Assembly (NCBI RefSeq): GCF_001424755.1
Contig: NZ_LMRF01000001.1
Location: 269,294 to 333,293 of the forward strand
Direction: 5' to 3'
DNA from: Marmoricola sp. Leaf446
GTDB lineage: Bacteria > Actinomycetota > Actinomycetes > Propionibacteriales > Nocardioidaceae
Length of the DNA: 64,000 nucleotides
Below the pieces are notes generated by a model. The model was not told the DNA's origin. It saw only the letters and a list, made by a program, of their open reading frames with translations, and did not search any database. The stretch's first letter is position 1, and each line of letters starts with the position of its first letter. This document shows, one piece after another, positions 15,171-26,226 of the stretch. The position numbers were made by a program, and so were the translations under genes.

Positions 15171-16522
15171 TGAGCTCGACCACCGAAGCACCGGACCCGT
15201 ACGCCGCCACCGAGGCCGAGACCAGCCAGGGCCGCGTCTTCACCGTCACCGGCCAGGACTGGGACTCCATCACCCAGGGCATCGACGACGAGCACGACAA
15301 CAAGGTCGTGGTCAACATGGGCCCGCAGCACCCCTCGACCCACGGGGTGCTCCGCCTGATCCTCGAGCTCGAGGGCGAGACGGTCACCGAGGCCCGCTGC
15401 GGCATCGGCTACCTCCACACCGGCATCGAGAAGAACATGGAGTACCGCTCCTGGGTGCAGGGCGTCACCTTCTGCACCCGGATGGACTACCTCTCGCCGT
15501 TCTACAACGAGATGACCTACTGCCTCGGCGTCGAGCGGCTGCTCGACATCGAGGCCGACATCCCCGAGAAGGCCCAGGTCATGCGGGTGCTCCTGATGGA
15601 GCTCAACCGCATCTCCTCCCACCTGGTGGCCATCGCCACCGGCGGCATGGAGATCGGCGCGCTGACCGTGATGACGATCGGCTTCCGCGAGCGCGAGCTG
15701 GTCCTCGACCTGTTCGAGCTGATCACCGGCCTGCGGATGAACCACGCGTTCATCCGTCCCGGCGGCGTGGCGCAGGACATGCCGGCCGGCGGCATCGACG
15801 CCATCCGCGACTTCGTGACGCTGATGAAGAAGCGCCTGCCCGAGTACGCCGCCCTGTGCAACGCCAACCCGATCTTCAAGGCCCGCCTGCAGGGCGTCGG
15901 CCACCTCGACCTGGCCGGCTGCCTGGCGCTGGGCATCACCGGTCCGGTGCTGCGCTCGACCGGCTACCCCTGGGACCTGCGCAAGACCCAGCCCTACTCC
16001 GGCTACGAGGACTACGAGTTCGACGTGCCGACCCGCGACTCGATGGACGCCTACGGCCGCTTCCGGATCCGCGTCGACGAGATGTGGGAGTCGCTCAGGA
16101 TCGTCGAGCAGGCCACCAACCGGCTGGCCGACCTCGAGGGTGCGCCGGTCATGGTCGGCGACAAGAAGATCGCCTGGCCCAGCCAGCTGGCCATCGGCAG
16201 CGACGGCATGGGCAACAGCCTCGACCACATCAAGCACATCATGGGCGAGTCCATGGAGGCCCTGATCCACCACTTCAAGCTGGTGACCGAGGGCTTCCGG
16301 GTCCCGGCCGGGCAGGCGTACGTCCCGGTCGAGTCGCCGCGCGGCGAGCTGGGCGCCCACGTCGTCTCCGACGGCGGCACGCGCCCCTTCCGGGCGCACT
16401 TCCGCGACCCGTCCTTCGTCAACCTCCAGGCGACCTCGGTGATGAGCGAGGGCGGCCAGGTGGCCGACGTCATCGTCGCGATCGCCTCGATCGACCCCGT
16501 CATGGGAGGAGTGGACCGATGA
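15170..16522 (+). CDS. nuoD: NADH-quinone oxidoreductase subunit D (49 kDa)
   Basis: This 450-residue subunit forms most of the quinone cavity. [14 protein letters not shown] (Q53 onward) contains the His that faces the quinone head group, and [23 protein letters not shown] and [17 protein letters not shown] are all conserved. It descends from the large subunit of NiFe hydrogenase but lacks the metal-binding cysteines, as expected. An N-terminal extension of about 40 residues precedes the core. The ATG overlaps the nuoC stop by one base (TGATG). Confidence 0.97.
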   Translation: MSSTTEAPDPYAATEAETSQGRVFTVTGQDWDSITQGIDDEHDNKVVVNMGPQHPSTHGVLRLILELEGETVTEARCGIGYLHTGIEKNMEYRSWVQGVTFCTRMDYLSPFYNEMTYCLGVERLLDIEADIPEKAQVMRVLLMELNRISSHLVAIATGGMEIGALTVMTIGFRERELVLDLFELITGLRMNHAFIRPGGVAQDMPAGGIDAIRDFVTLMKKRLPEYAALCNANPIFKARLQGVGHLDLAGCLALGITGPVLRSTGYPWDLRKTQPYSGYEDYEFDVPTRDSMDAYGRFRIRVDEMWESLRIVEQATNRLADLEGAPVMVGDKKIAWPSQLAIGSDGMGNSLDHIKHIMGESMEALIHHFKLVTEGFRVPAGQAYVPVESPRGELGAHVVSDGGTRPFRAHFRDPSFVNLQATSVMSEGGQVADVIVAIASIDPVMGGVDR

Positions 16523-17445
16523 GCCCCTCGGAGGAGGCCGGCCGCATCCCCGGCATGGACGACGACACCACGGCCGGCGCGGTCTCGACCACCCAGGTCA
16601 ACGCCGACCGGCTGCCCGCGGCGACCTACGCCGAGCTCGAGCAGATCGCCGCCCGCTACCCGCAGGCCCGCTCCGGGCTGCTCCCGATGCTGCACCTCGT
16701 GCAGAGCGCCGAGGGGCAGGTCACCTCGCGCGGCATCGAGGCGTGCGCGGAGATCCTCGGCATCAGCGCGGCCGAGGTCAGCGGCGTGGCGACCTTCTAC
16801 ACGATGTACAAGCGCCGCCCCGTCGGCGATTACCACGTCGGGGTCTGCACCAACACGCTCTGCGCGATCATGGGCGGCGACCTGATCTTCGACCGGCTCA
16901 AGGACCACCTCGACCTCGGCAACGACGAGACCACCCCGGCCGAGGACGGCCGCCGCTCGATCACGCTGGAGCACATCGAGTGCAACGCCGCGTGCGACTA
17001 CGCCCCGGTGATGACGGTCAACTGGGAGTTCATGGACAACATGACCCCCGAGTCGGCCACCACGCTGGTCGACGACCTGCGCTCCGGGGCCGAGGTCACC
17101 TCGACCCGCGGACCGCGGCTGGTCACGTGGCGCGAGGCCGAGCGCGTGCTCGCCGGGTTCCCCGACGACCTGGCCGACGAGGGCCCCTCCGCGGGGCCCG
17201 CGTCGCTGCTCGGGCGTGAGATCGCGCGGCAGCGGGGCTGGACCGCCCCCAGCGTGGCGGAGGCGGCGCAGGCCGCCGACGTGAAGGACCAGGGCGCCGA
17301 CAAGGCCGAGGGCGAGACCACGGCCGGCAAGGCCGGCGGGGCTCCCGAGTCGGCCGAGACGGAGTCGCAGGCGGCCGTCGCCGAGTCGGGCGCGGACGCC
17401 AAGCACGAGGACAACCCGCGCAACACCGGAGAGGGCGACGCGTGA
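16519..17445 (+). CDS. nuoE: NADH-quinone oxidoreductase subunit E with long C-terminal tail
   Basis: The thioredoxin-like core (about residues 30-200 of 308) binds the [2Fe-2S] cluster N1a through Cys110, Cys115, Cys155 and Cys159, the classical C-x4-C and C-x3-C spacing. The last ~100 residues are a low-complexity tail rich in Ala, Glu, Asp and Lys (ending NTGEGDA) that E. coli NuoE (166 residues) lacks. An alternative start at Met13 (16555) would shorten the N-terminus, but the ATG at 16519 overlaps the nuoD stop like the other junctions and is preferred. It works with NuoF in the NADH-oxidising tip. Confidence 0.95.
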   Translation: MSPSEEAGRIPGMDDDTTAGAVSTTQVNADRLPAATYAELEQIAARYPQARSGLLPMLHLVQSAEGQVTSRGIEACAEILGISAAEVSGVATFYTMYKRRPVGDYHVGVCTNTLCAIMGGDLIFDRLKDHLDLGNDETTPAEDGRRSITLEHIECNAACDYAPVMTVNWEFMDNMTPESATTLVDDLRSGAEVTSTRGPRLVTWREAERVLAGFPDDLADEGPSAGPASLLGREIARQRGWTAPSVAEAAQAADVKDQGADKAEGETTAGKAGGAPESAETESQAAVAESGADAKHEDNPRNTGEGDA

Positions 17446-18761
17446 GCACTCCCATCGACACCCTGACCCCCGTCCTGACCGACAACTGGGGCGCCGAGCG
17501 CTCCTGGACGCTCGCGGCCTACGAGGCCCAGGGCGGCTACCGGGCGCTGCACAAGGCGCTGGCCATGGAGCCGACCGCGGTCGTGGAGACCGTCAAGGCC
17601 TCCAACCTGCGCGGCCGCGGCGGCGCGGGCTTCCCGACCGGCATGAAGTGGGGCTTCATCCCGCAGGACAACCCCAACCCCAAGTACCTCGTCGTCAACG
17701 CCGACGAGTCCGAGCCGGGGACGTGCAAGGACACCCCGCTGATGATGGCCACGCCGCACACGCTGGTCGAGGGCGTCATCATCAGCGCCTACGCGATCCG
17801 CGCCAGCCACGCCTTCATCTACGTCCGCGGCGAGATCCTGCACGTCATCCGCCGGCTGCAGCGGGCCGTGCAGGAGGCCTACCTCGCCGGTCACCTCGGC
17901 GCCGACATCCACGGCTCGGGCTACAGCCTCGAGCTGGTGGTCCACGCCGGCGCGGGCGCCTACATCTGCGGCGAGGAGACGGCGCTGCTCGACTCGCTCG
18001 AGGGCCGTCGCGGACAACCGCGGCTGCGGCCGCCGTTCCCGGCGGTGGCGGGCCTCTACGCCAGCCCGACCGTGATCAACAACGTCGAGTCCATCGCCTC
18101 GGTGCCCAGCATCATCGACCGGGGCGCGGAGTGGTTCGCCTCGATGGGCACCGAGAAGTCCAAGGGCTACGGCATCTTCTCGCTCTCGGGCCACGTCACC
18201 AACCCCGGTCAGTTCGAGGCGCCGCTCGGCATCACGCTGCGCGAGCTGATCGAGCTCGCGGGCGGGATGCGGCAGGGCCACGAGCTGAAGTTCTGGACTC
18301 CCGGCGGCTCCTCCACGCCGCTGCTGACGGCCGAGCACCTCGACGTGCCGCTGGACTTCGAGGGGGTCGCCGGCGTCGGCTCGATGCTCGGCACCCGCGC
18401 GCTGCAGATCTTCGACGAGACCACCTGCGTGGTCCGCGCGGTGCTGCGGTGGACCGAGTTCTACAAGCACGAGTCCTGCGGCAAGTGCACGCCGTGCCGC
18501 GAGGGCACCTGGTGGCTGGTGCAGACGCTGGCCCACCTCGAGCAGGGCCAGGGCTCCGAGTCCGACCTCGACCTGCTCGACGACGTCTGCGACAACATCC
18601 TGGGCCGCTCCTTCTGCGCGCTCGGTGACGGCGCCACCAGCCCGATCACCTCCTCGGTCCAGCACTTCCGCGACGAGTACCTCGCGCACCTGACCCACGG
18701 CGGGTGCCCGTTCGACCGCGAGGCCTCCACCGTCTTCGCCCGCGAGGGAGCAAGCGCATGA
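17442..18761 (+). CDS. nuoF: NADH-quinone oxidoreductase subunit F (NADH/FMN-binding)
   Basis: This 439-residue subunit oxidises NADH with FMN and passes electrons to cluster N3. The FMN/NADH motif [10 protein letters not shown] is at 58-67, and the acidic NADH loop is in [12 protein letters not shown]. The [4Fe-4S] N3 ligands are Cys346, Cys349, Cys352 ([11 protein letters not shown]) and Cys392 (SFCALGDG), matching the family spacing. The GTG start overlaps the nuoE stop and the stop overlaps the nuoG ATG. Confidence 0.97.
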   Translation: MSTPIDTLTPVLTDNWGAERSWTLAAYEAQGGYRALHKALAMEPTAVVETVKASNLRGRGGAGFPTGMKWGFIPQDNPNPKYLVVNADESEPGTCKDTPLMMATPHTLVEGVIISAYAIRASHAFIYVRGEILHVIRRLQRAVQEAYLAGHLGADIHGSGYSLELVVHAGAGAYICGEETALLDSLEGRRGQPRLRPPFPAVAGLYASPTVINNVESIASVPSIIDRGAEWFASMGTEKSKGYGIFSLSGHVTNPGQFEAPLGITLRELIELAGGMRQGHELKFWTPGGSSTPLLTAEHLDVPLDFEGVAGVGSMLGTRALQIFDETTCVVRAVLRWTEFYKHESCGKCTPCREGTWWLVQTLAHLEQGQGSESDLDLLDDVCDNILGRSFCALGDGATSPITSSVQHFRDEYLAHLTHGGCPFDREASTVFAREGASA

Positions 18762-21256
18762 CGACCACCCCGGAGAGGTCGAAGGAGACCGCCCCGCAGC
18801 GTTCCGACGAGGTCACGGTGACCATCGACGGCGTCGAGGTCTCGGTCCCCAGGAACACCCTGGTGATCCGGGCGGCGGAGCAGATCGGCGTCCAGATCCC
18901 GCGCTTCTGCGACCACCCGCTGCTGGCGCCGGTCGGCGCCTGCCGGCAGTGCCTGGTCGACGTGCCCGACGGCGGCAACGGCCGCCCCATCCCCAAGCCG
19001 CAGGCCTCCTGCACGCTGACGGTCGCCGACGGCATGGTCGTGAACACCCAGGCCACCTCGCCGGTCGCCGACAAGGCGCAGCAGGGCGTGATGGAGCTGC
19101 TGCTCATCAACCACCCGCTCGACTGCCCGGTCTGCGACAAGGGCGGCGAGTGCCCGCTGCAGAACCAGGCGATGAGCAACGGCCGCGGCGAGACCCGGTT
19201 CACCGCCGAGAAGCGGCTCTACCCCAAGCCGATCAACATCTCCGCCCAGGTGCTACTCGACCGCGAGCGCTGCGTGCTGTGCGCCCGCTGCACCCGCTTC
19301 TCCGAGCAGATCGCCGGCGACCCGTTCATCGCGCTGGTCGAGCGTGGCGCGCTGCAGCAGGTCGGCATCTACGAGAAGGAGCCCTTCGAGAGCTACTTCT
19401 CCGGCAACACGATCCAGATCTGCCCGGTCGGCGCGCTGACGTCCTCGGCGTACCGCTTCCGCTCGCGGCCCTTCGACCTGGTCTCGACCCCGTCGGTGGC
19501 CGAGCACGACGCCTGCGGCTCCGCGATCCGCGTCGACCACCGTCGCGGCAAGGTGATGCGCCGCCTCGCCGGCGACGACCCGCAGGTCAACGAGGAGTGG
19601 ATCACCGACAAGGACCGCTTCGGCTTCACCTGGGCCCGCCAGGACGACCGGCTGCGCCACCCCCAGGTCCGCGACGCCGAGACCGGCGAGCTGCGCGCTG
19701 CGAGCTGGCCCGAGGCGTTCGCCGTCGCCGCGCGCGGCCTCGACGCCGCCCGCGAGGCCGGCGGGGTCGGCGTGCTGCCCGGCGGCCGGCTCACGGCCGA
19801 GGACGCCTACGCCTACGCCAAGTTCGCCCGGGTGGCGCTCGGCACCAACGACGTCGACTTCCGCGCCCGCGCCCAGTCGGCCGAGGAGGCGGAGTTCCTC
19901 GCCGCCCACGTCGTGCTCTCGGGCCCCGGCTCCGGGGCCGTGACGTACGCCGACCTCGAGGCCGCCCGCTCGGTGCTGCTGGTCGGCTTCGAGCCCGAGG
20001 ACGAGGCCGGCACCGTCTTCCTGCGGCTGCGCAAGGCCGTGCGCGGCGCCGCCGGGGCCAAGGTCTGGTCGATCGCGCCGTTCACCTCGCGCGGCCTGCA
20101 CAAGCTGGCCGGCACCCTGATCCCGACCCGTCCCGGCGACGAGGTGCAGGTCATCGAGGGCCTGGCCCACAGTCCCGAGGTCCCCGTCGACGCCGGCTCC
20201 GTGGTGCTGGTCGGGGAGCGGCTCGCCGCCGTCCCCGGCGCTCTCGCCGCGGTCTCCGCGCTGGCCCGCACCACCGGTGCCCGGCTGGCCTGGGTGCCGC
20301 GCCGGGCCGGTGACCGCGGGGCGCTCGAGGTCGGCGCGCTGCCGACCCTGCTGCCCGGCGGCCGTCCCGTGGCCGACGCCGCGGCCCGCGTCGACCTGGC
20401 CGCGGCCTGGGGCGTCGAGGGCCTGCCCGAGACCCCCGGCCGCGACACCGACGCCATCGTCACCGCCGCCGCGGCCGGCGAGCTCGGCGGCCTGGTCGTG
20501 GGGGGCGTTGACCCCGCCGACCTGCCCGACCCGGCGCTGGCCCTGGCCGCGCTGGAGCGCGCCTCCTTCGTGGTCTCGCTCGAGGTCCGCGAGTCCGACG
20601 TCACCCGCCTCGCCGACGTGGTGCTGCCCGTCGCCCCGCCGACCGACAAGGCCGGCACCTTCGTCAACTGGGAGGGTCGCCTGCGCCACTTCGGCAAGGT
20701 GATGCACAACCCCTCCTCGCTGCCCGACGTGCGGGTGCTGGCCGGGATCGCCGAGGAGCTCGGCACCCCGCTCGGCCTGCGCACCCCCGAGCAGGCCTGG
20801 GACGAGATGGGCCAGATCGGCCCGTGGGACGGCGAGCGCGCCACGACCGTGGCCGCGCCCGAGCACGACGCCGGCGCTCCGGTGGCCGCCCCCGCCGACT
20901 TCGACGGCTCGCTCGTGCTGGCCTCCTGGAAGCAGCAGCTCGACGACGGCCGGCTCCAGGACGGCGACGAGCCGATGCGCGCCACCGCCCGCAAGCCCGT
21001 GGTGCTCGTCGGTGCGGCGACGCTCCAGGCGCTCGGCGCCCGGGCCGGCGAGCGGGTCACCCTCACCGGTCCGCTGGGCTCGGTGGAGCTGCCGATCGGC
21101 GTCTCCGACCTCGCCGAAGGCACGGTGTGGGCCCCCGCCAGCGCGCCGGGCCTCTCGGTGCGTCACCTGGTCGGCCCGGCGGGCAGCCCGGTCTCGCTGA
21201 CCGTGGGAGCCTCGACGGGCTCGAGCTCCCTCACCACCACCGGAGGCGACCAGTGA
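18758..21256 (+). CDS. nuoG: NADH-quinone oxidoreductase subunit G, lacking cluster N7 ligands
   Basis: This 832-residue 75-kDa-type subunit carries a [2Fe-2S] cluster ([18 protein letters not shown]), cluster N5 with a His ligand ([18 protein letters not shown]) and cluster N4 ([19 protein letters not shown]). The usual N7 site of bacterial NuoG is C-x2-C-x3-C-x27-C; at the matching positions this protein has Ala248, Asp251, Ser255 and Thr283, so N7 cannot form. The molybdopterin-like C-terminal domain is present but divergent. The ATG overlaps the nuoF stop (ATGA). Confidence 0.96.
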   Translation: MTTTPERSKETAPQRSDEVTVTIDGVEVSVPRNTLVIRAAEQIGVQIPRFCDHPLLAPVGACRQCLVDVPDGGNGRPIPKPQASCTLTVADGMVVNTQATSPVADKAQQGVMELLLINHPLDCPVCDKGGECPLQNQAMSNGRGETRFTAEKRLYPKPINISAQVLLDRERCVLCARCTRFSEQIAGDPFIALVERGALQQVGIYEKEPFESYFSGNTIQICPVGALTSSAYRFRSRPFDLVSTPSVAEHDACGSAIRVDHRRGKVMRRLAGDDPQVNEEWITDKDRFGFTWARQDDRLRHPQVRDAETGELRAASWPEAFAVAARGLDAAREAGGVGVLPGGRLTAEDAYAYAKFARVALGTNDVDFRARAQSAEEAEFLAAHVVLSGPGSGAVTYADLEAARSVLLVGFEPEDEAGTVFLRLRKAVRGAAGAKVWSIAPFTSRGLHKLAGTLIPTRPGDEVQVIEGLAHSPEVPVDAGSVVLVGERLAAVPGALAAVSALARTTGARLAWVPRRAGDRGALEVGALPTLLPGGRPVADAAARVDLAAAWGVEGLPETPGRDTDAIVTAAAAGELGGLVVGGVDPADLPDPALALAALERASFVVSLEVRESDVTRLADVVLPVAPPTDKAGTFVNWEGRLRHFGKVMHNPSSLPDVRVLAGIAEELGTPLGLRTPEQAWDEMGQIGPWDGERATTVAAPEHDAGAPVAAPADFDGSLVLASWKQQLDDGRLQDGDEPMRATARKPVVLVGAATLQALGARAGERVTLTGPLGSVELPIGVSDLAEGTVWAPASAPGLSVRHLVGPAGSPVSLTVGASTGSSSLTTTGGDQ

Positions 21257-22602
21257 GCCCCATCCTCCCCGCCGTGCTCCCGATCGGACTCCCCGTGCCG
21301 CTCGCGGACGCCGGGCTCGAGGCGTTCGGCAAGGACCCGATCTGGCTGGTGCTGCTCAAGGCCGTGCTGATCTTCGTGGTCCTCGTGCTGCTCACGCTGT
21401 TCAACATCTGGTGGGAGCGCCGGGTCGTGGCGCGGATGCAGCACCGCATCGGCCCCAACCGCCACGGTCCCTTCGGGCTGCTGCAGAGCCTCGCCGACGG
21501 CGTGAAGCTGGCGCTGAAGGAGGACATCATCCCGAAGGCGGCCGACAAGCTGGTCTTCGTGATCGCGCCGGTGATCGCGGTGATCCCGGCCTTCGTCACC
21601 TTCTCGGTGATCCCGTTCGGGCCCGAGGTCAAGGTCCCGTTCACCGACATCACCACGCCGCTGCAGCTCACCGACATGCCGGTCGCGGTCATCTTCGTGA
21701 TGGCGATCGCCTCGATCGGCATCTACGGCATCGTGCTCGGCGGCTGGTCCAGCGGGTCGACGTACTCCCTGCTGGGTGGGCTGCGCTCCAGCGCCCAGAT
21801 GATCTCCTACGAGGTCGCGATGGGCCTGGCCCTGGTCGCGGTCTTCCTGCACGCCGGCTCGATGTCGACCTCGCAGATCGTGGCCGCGCAGAGCGACGTG
21901 TGGTTCGTCTTCACGCTGATCCCGTCCTTCGTGATCTACGTGATCGCGATGGTGGGGGAGACCAACCGGGCGCCCTTCGACCTCCCCGAGGCCGAGGGCG
22001 AGCTGGTCGGTGGCTTCCACACCGAGTACAGCTCGCTGAAGTTCGCGCTGTTCTTCCTCGCCGAGTACATCAACATGGCCACCGTCTCGGCGCTGGCCAC
22101 GACGCTCTTCCTCGGCGGCTGGCGCGCCCCCTTCGGGATCGCGCAGGTCTGGGAGGGCGCCAACGAGGGCTACTGGCCCTTCATCTGGTTCATGGGCAAG
22201 ACCCTGGCCTTCATCTTCATGTTCATCTGGCTGCGCGGCTCGCTGCCGCGGTTGCGCTACGACCAGTTCATGGCGTTCGGCTGGAAGGTCCTCATCCCGG
22301 TCTCGATCGTGTGGATCGTGGCGGTCGCCGCCATCCGCGTGGTCGACCTCGAGGGCGGGTTCGACCGTCGCTGGCTGATCGGCGCCGCCGCGGTGCTGGC
22401 CCTGCTGGTGGTCGTGCTGATGTTCGTCCCCGAGCGGGAGCAGCCCGAGCCGGTGGCCGACAGCGAGCCGTTCGACGCCTTCGCCGGCGGCTACCCCGTC
22501 CCGCCGATGCCCGGCCAGGACGCCGGCACCGCGGGTCGCACCGGCTCCACCTCGCTGAGCAGCACCGGCTCATCCACCCCCGACGCAGGAGGCACGCGCT
22601 GA
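21253..22602 (+). CDS. nuoH: NADH-quinone oxidoreductase subunit H
   Basis: This 449-residue membrane subunit joins the peripheral arm and helps form the quinone entrance. Typical stretches are [37 protein letters not shown] and [20 protein letters not shown], the last holding the acidic residues next to the quinone channel. Eight or nine helices are predicted. After the last helix there is a polar tail of about 55 residues ending in a Ser/Thr-rich segment, absent from E. coli NuoH. The GTG overlaps the nuoG stop. Confidence 0.97.
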   Translation: MSPILPAVLPIGLPVPLADAGLEAFGKDPIWLVLLKAVLIFVVLVLLTLFNIWWERRVVARMQHRIGPNRHGPFGLLQSLADGVKLALKEDIIPKAADKLVFVIAPVIAVIPAFVTFSVIPFGPEVKVPFTDITTPLQLTDMPVAVIFVMAIASIGIYGIVLGGWSSGSTYSLLGGLRSSAQMISYEVAMGLALVAVFLHAGSMSTSQIVAAQSDVWFVFTLIPSFVIYVIAMVGETNRAPFDLPEAEGELVGGFHTEYSSLKFALFFLAEYINMATVSALATTLFLGGWRAPFGIAQVWEGANEGYWPFIWFMGKTLAFIFMFIWLRGSLPRLRYDQFMAFGWKVLIPVSIVWIVAVAAIRVVDLEGGFDRRWLIGAAAVLALLVVVLMFVPEREQPEPVADSEPFDAFAGGYPVPPMPGQDAGTAGRTGSTSLSSTGSSTPDAGGTR

Positions 22603-23174
22603 TGGCGACGCTCAAGGAGCAGCTCTGGGACCCGGTCGCCGGGTTCGGCGTCACCTTCCGGACCATGTTCCGCAAGGTGGTCACCGAGCAGTACCCCGAG
22701 CAGAAGGAGCCCACGGCACCCCGCTTCCACGGGCGCCACCAGCTCAACCGCTGGCCCGACGGCCTGGAGAAGTGCATCGGCTGCGAGCTGTGCGCGTGGG
22801 CCTGCCCGGCGGACGCGATCTACGTCGAGGGTGCGTCCAACGACGACGGCGCCGGCGACGGCTCCGGTCGGTTCTCGCCCGGCGAGCGCTACGGCCGCGT
22901 CTACCAGATCAACTACCTGCGCTGCATCCTGTGCGGGCTGTGCATCGAGGCGTGCCCGACGCGCGCGCTCACGATGACCAACGAGTACGAGCTCGCCGAC
23001 AACAACCGCGCCGACCTCATCTACGAGAAGAGCGACCTGCTCGCGCCGCTGCTGCCCGGCATGGAGCAGCCGCCGCACGCGATGCGGCTCGGCGCCGACG
23101 AGGGCGACTACTACCGCGGCACGCTGCGCCGGCAGGACGCCCCGGAGGAGACGCCGGGAGGGACCACGCCGTGA
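22602..23174 (+). CDS. nuoI: NADH-quinone oxidoreductase subunit I (2x[4Fe-4S] ferredoxin)
   Basis: This 190-residue ferredoxin-like subunit carries clusters N6a and N6b that connect NuoG to NuoB. The two cysteine motifs are [12 protein letters not shown] and [12 protein letters not shown]. The loop between them is somewhat longer than usual, with a Gly/Asp-rich insert near DDGAGDGSG. The ATG shares one base with the nuoH stop, and the stop overlaps the GTG of nuoJ. Confidence 0.97.
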   Translation: MATLKEQLWDPVAGFGVTFRTMFRKVVTEQYPEQKEPTAPRFHGRHQLNRWPDGLEKCIGCELCAWACPADAIYVEGASNDDGAGDGSGRFSPGERYGRVYQINYLRCILCGLCIEACPTRALTMTNEYELADNNRADLIYEKSDLLAPLLPGMEQPPHAMRLGADEGDYYRGTLRRQDAPEETPGGTTP

Positions 23175-23965
23175 TCGCCTTCTGGATCCTGGCCCCGGTG
23201 ATGGTGGTGTGCGCCCTCGGGCTGCTGTTCGCCCGCAAGGCGGTGCACTGCGCCCTGCTGCTGGCGGTCGTGATGATCAGCCTCGCGGTGCTGTACGCCG
23301 TCCAGGACGCGCCGTTCCTGTTCGCCATCCAGATCATCGTCTACACCGGCGCCATCTTGATGCTGTTCCTCTTCGTGCTCATGCTGGTCGGCGTCGACGC
23401 GTCGGACTCCGTGGTCGAGACGATCCGCGGCCAGCGCGCGCTCGCCACGATCGTCGGCCTGCTGTTCGGGGTCACCCTCGTGGTCGGCATCGCCCAGGTG
23501 AGCGTCGGCACGGTCGTCGGCCTCGACGAGGCCAACGCCGAGGGCAACGTCATCGGCATCGCCCGGGTGCTGTTCACCAAGTACGTCTTCGCCTTCGAGG
23601 TCACCTCGGCCCTGCTGATCACCGCCGCCCTGGGCGCGATGGTGCTGGCCCACCGCGAGCGGCTCACCCCCAAGCTGGGCCAGGCCGAGGTCGCCGCCCA
23701 GCGGATGCGCGACTACGCCGAGCACGGCAAGCACCTCGGCCCGCTGCCCTCGCCGGGCGTCTTCGCGCGCCACAACGCGGTCGACACCCCCGCGCTGCTG
23801 CCCGACGGCAGCGTGGCCGAGTCATCGATCTCGCGGGTGCTCGCCGCCCGCGGGTCGGTCAACAGCGCCCCGGGCAGCGCGCGGCAGGTGCAGCGCCTCG
23901 GCGGCGGCGACCAGGACGTGCCCGAGCGTGACGACTCCTCCGACGCGGGGGGTGCGGGCCGATGA
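23171..23965 (+). CDS. nuoJ: NADH-quinone oxidoreductase subunit J
   Basis: This 264-residue membrane subunit has five helices in the first ~165 residues. The third-helix segment with [19 protein letters not shown] is the conserved part that undergoes the pi-bulge change during turnover. The last ~85 residues form a long polar extension ([20 protein letters not shown] onward) not found in E. coli NuoJ (184 residues). The GTG overlaps the nuoI stop, and the stop overlaps the nuoK ATG. Confidence 0.95.
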   Translation: MIAFWILAPVMVVCALGLLFARKAVHCALLLAVVMISLAVLYAVQDAPFLFAIQIIVYTGAILMLFLFVLMLVGVDASDSVVETIRGQRALATIVGLLFGVTLVVGIAQVSVGTVVGLDEANAEGNVIGIARVLFTKYVFAFEVTSALLITAALGAMVLAHRERLTPKLGQAEVAAQRMRDYAEHGKHLGPLPSPGVFARHNAVDTPALLPDGSVAESSISRVLAARGSVNSAPGSARQVQRLGGGDQDVPERDDSSDAGGAGR

Positions 23966-24261
23966 GCGTCACCCCCTTCATCGTGCTCAGCGCGATCCTG
24001 TTCACCATCGGTGCGGTCGGCGTGCTCACCCGCCGCAACGCGATCGTGGTGTTCATGTGCGTGGAGCTGATGCTCAACGCCAGCAACCTCGCGCTGATCA
24101 CCTTCGCCAAGGCCAACGGCAACCTCGACGGGCAGATCGCGGCGTTCTTCGTCATGGTCGTCGCCGCCGCCGAGGTCGTGGTCGGGCTCGCGATCATCAT
24201 GACCATCTTCCGCACGCGTCGCTCCGCCTCGGTCGACGACGCCAGCCTGCTGAAGTACTAA
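23962..24261 (+). CDS. nuoK: NADH-quinone oxidoreductase subunit K
   Basis: This 99-residue subunit has three helices and is the smallest antiporter-like (MrpC-like) part of the membrane arm. The second helix contains the conserved Glu ([16 protein letters not shown]), and the third helix a further Glu ([11 protein letters not shown]), both on the proton path. Length and start match the family exactly. The ATG overlaps the nuoJ stop; nuoL follows after a 12-base gap. Confidence 0.97.
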   Translation: MSVTPFIVLSAILFTIGAVGVLTRRNAIVVFMCVELMLNASNLALITFAKANGNLDGQIAAFFVMVVAAAEVVVGLAIIMTIFRTRRSASVDDASLLKY

Positions 24262-24273
24262 GGGGCACTCCAC

Positions 24274-26226
24274 GTGATCTCAACTGCGATCGACGTCCTC
24301 GCCGCGGAGGGTGGACACAGCATCCCGCTGGTCGAGCCCACCTCGGCCGGGTCGCTGGCGCTCCCGCTCGTCCTGGTCATCGCGCTCCCCGCCGTGGGGG
24401 CCGCGATCCTGCTGCTCGGCGGTCGGCGCACCGACGCCTGGGGGCACCTGCTCGGGACCGCGGCCGTCGTCGGCTCGTTCGTCTGCTCGCTGTGGCTCTT
24501 CCTCGGCCTGCTCGGCCGCGGCGAGGAGGAGCGCCAGCTCGGGCTCGACCTGTGGACGTGGTTCGCCACCGGCCGGTGGGAGGTCAAGCTCGGGCTGCTC
24601 TACGACCCGCTGTCGGCGCTGTTCCTGCTGCTCATCACCGGTGTCGGCGCCCTGATCCACGTCTACTCCATCGGCTACATGGAGCACGACGTCCGGCGGC
24701 GGCGGTTCTTCGGCTACCTCAACCTGTTCGTCGCGGCGATGCTGGTGCTGGTGCTCTCCTCGGACTACGTCGGGGTGTTCCTGGGCTGGGAGGGCGTCGG
24801 CCTGGCGTCGTACCTCCTGATCGGGTTCTGGCAGCACAAGCCCAGCGCGGCCGCGGCGTCCAAGAAGGCGTTCGTGATCAACCGCGTCGGTGACATCGGG
24901 CTCTCGCTCGGCGTCGGCCTGATGCTGGTCACCTTCGGCACCACCTCCTTCGACGAGGTCTCCGCGCTCACCAGCGGCGCGTCGGCCGGGGTGATGACCG
25001 CGATCGGCCTGCTGCTGCTGCTCGCCGCGTGCGGCAAGTCGGCGCAGTTCCCGCTGCAGTCCTGGCTGCTCGACGCGATGGAGGGCCCGACCCCGGTCTC
25101 GGCCCTCATCCACGCCGCCACCATGGTCACCGCGGGCGTCTACCTGATCGTGCGCTCGCAGTTCGTGTTCGAGTACTCCGACACCGCCCGGCTCGCGGTC
25201 GCGGTGATCGGCACCATCACGCTGCTGATGGGCGCCTGGATCGGCTGCGCCAAGGACGACATCAAGAAGACCCTGGCCGGCTCGACGATGAGCCAGATCG
25301 GCTACATGGTGCTGGCCTCGGGTCTCGGCGTCGCGGGCTACGCCTTCGCGATCTTCCACCTGCTGACCCACGGTGCCTTCAAGGCCAACATGTTCCTCGG
25401 GGCCGGCTCGGTGATGCACGGCACCGACGACGACGTCGACATGCGCCACTACGGCGCGCTGCAGAAGGCGATGCCGGTCACCTTCCTCACCTTCGCGATG
25501 GGCTACCTGGCCATCATCGGGTTCCCCGGGTTCTCCGGCTTCTGGTCCAAGGACAAGATCATCGAGACCGCGCTCGCGGAGAGCCCGGTCCTCGGGGTCT
25601 GCGCCCTGCTCGGCGCCGGCGTCACCGGCTTCTACATGACCCGGCTGATGCTCATGACGTTCTTCGGACCGAAGCGCTGGGAGCCGGGCGTGCACCCGCA
25701 CGAGTCGCCCAAGGTGATGACCTTCCCGCTCGTGGCCCTCGCGGCGCTGTCGGTGCTCGGCGGCCTGCTGCTGCTCAACGACTGGATCGTCACCTTCCTG
25801 GCCCCGGTGACCGGCGAGGCCGAGGAGCACCACCTGCCGGTGCCGCCGATCCTGATCAGTGCGCTGGTGGTCCTGGTCGTCGCCCTCGGCGTCGCGCTCG
25901 CCTTCGTCCTCTTCGGGCGACGCGAGGTGCCGCGCGAGGCCCCGACCGAGGTCTCCTTCCTCACCCGCGCCGGGCGCAACGAGCTCTACGGCAACGAGGT
26001 CAACGACACCCTCGTGGTCGGCCCCGGCAAGCAGCTCACCGCCGGGCTCGCGACCTTCGACCGCGCCGTGGTCGACGGCGGAGCGATGGGGACGGCCGCC
26101 TCGATCGGCGGCCTGTCCCAGGCGCTGCGCCGCGCCCAGAACGGCTTCGTGCGCTCCTACGCGCTCTCCCTGCTGGCCGGGGCCGCCCTCGTCCTGCTCG
26201 CACTCGTGGTGGTGAACCTCGCATGA
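24274..26226 (+). CDS. nuoL: NADH-quinone oxidoreductase subunit L (proton-pumping)
   Basis: This 650-residue antiporter-like subunit lies at the distal end of the membrane arm. The proton-path residues are visible in [17 protein letters not shown] (Glu), [37 protein letters not shown] (Lys and His region, positions about 250-290) and the Lys of GFWSKDKI. Sixteen helices plus a long lateral helix are expected. The GTG at 24274 follows the nuoK stop by 12 bases. The stop overlaps the nuoM ATG. Confidence 0.97.
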   Translation: MISTAIDVLAAEGGHSIPLVEPTSAGSLALPLVLVIALPAVGAAILLLGGRRTDAWGHLLGTAAVVGSFVCSLWLFLGLLGRGEEERQLGLDLWTWFATGRWEVKLGLLYDPLSALFLLLITGVGALIHVYSIGYMEHDVRRRRFFGYLNLFVAAMLVLVLSSDYVGVFLGWEGVGLASYLLIGFWQHKPSAAAASKKAFVINRVGDIGLSLGVGLMLVTFGTTSFDEVSALTSGASAGVMTAIGLLLLLAACGKSAQFPLQSWLLDAMEGPTPVSALIHAATMVTAGVYLIVRSQFVFEYSDTARLAVAVIGTITLLMGAWIGCAKDDIKKTLAGSTMSQIGYMVLASGLGVAGYAFAIFHLLTHGAFKANMFLGAGSVMHGTDDDVDMRHYGALQKAMPVTFLTFAMGYLAIIGFPGFSGFWSKDKIIETALAESPVLGVCALLGAGVTGFYMTRLMLMTFFGPKRWEPGVHPHESPKVMTFPLVALAALSVLGGLLLLNDWIVTFLAPVTGEAEEHHLPVPPILISALVVLVVALGVALAFVLFGRREVPREAPTEVSFLTRAGRNELYGNEVNDTLVVGPGKQLTAGLATFDRAVVDGGAMGTAASIGGLSQALRRAQNGFVRSYALSLLAGAALVLLALVVVNLA

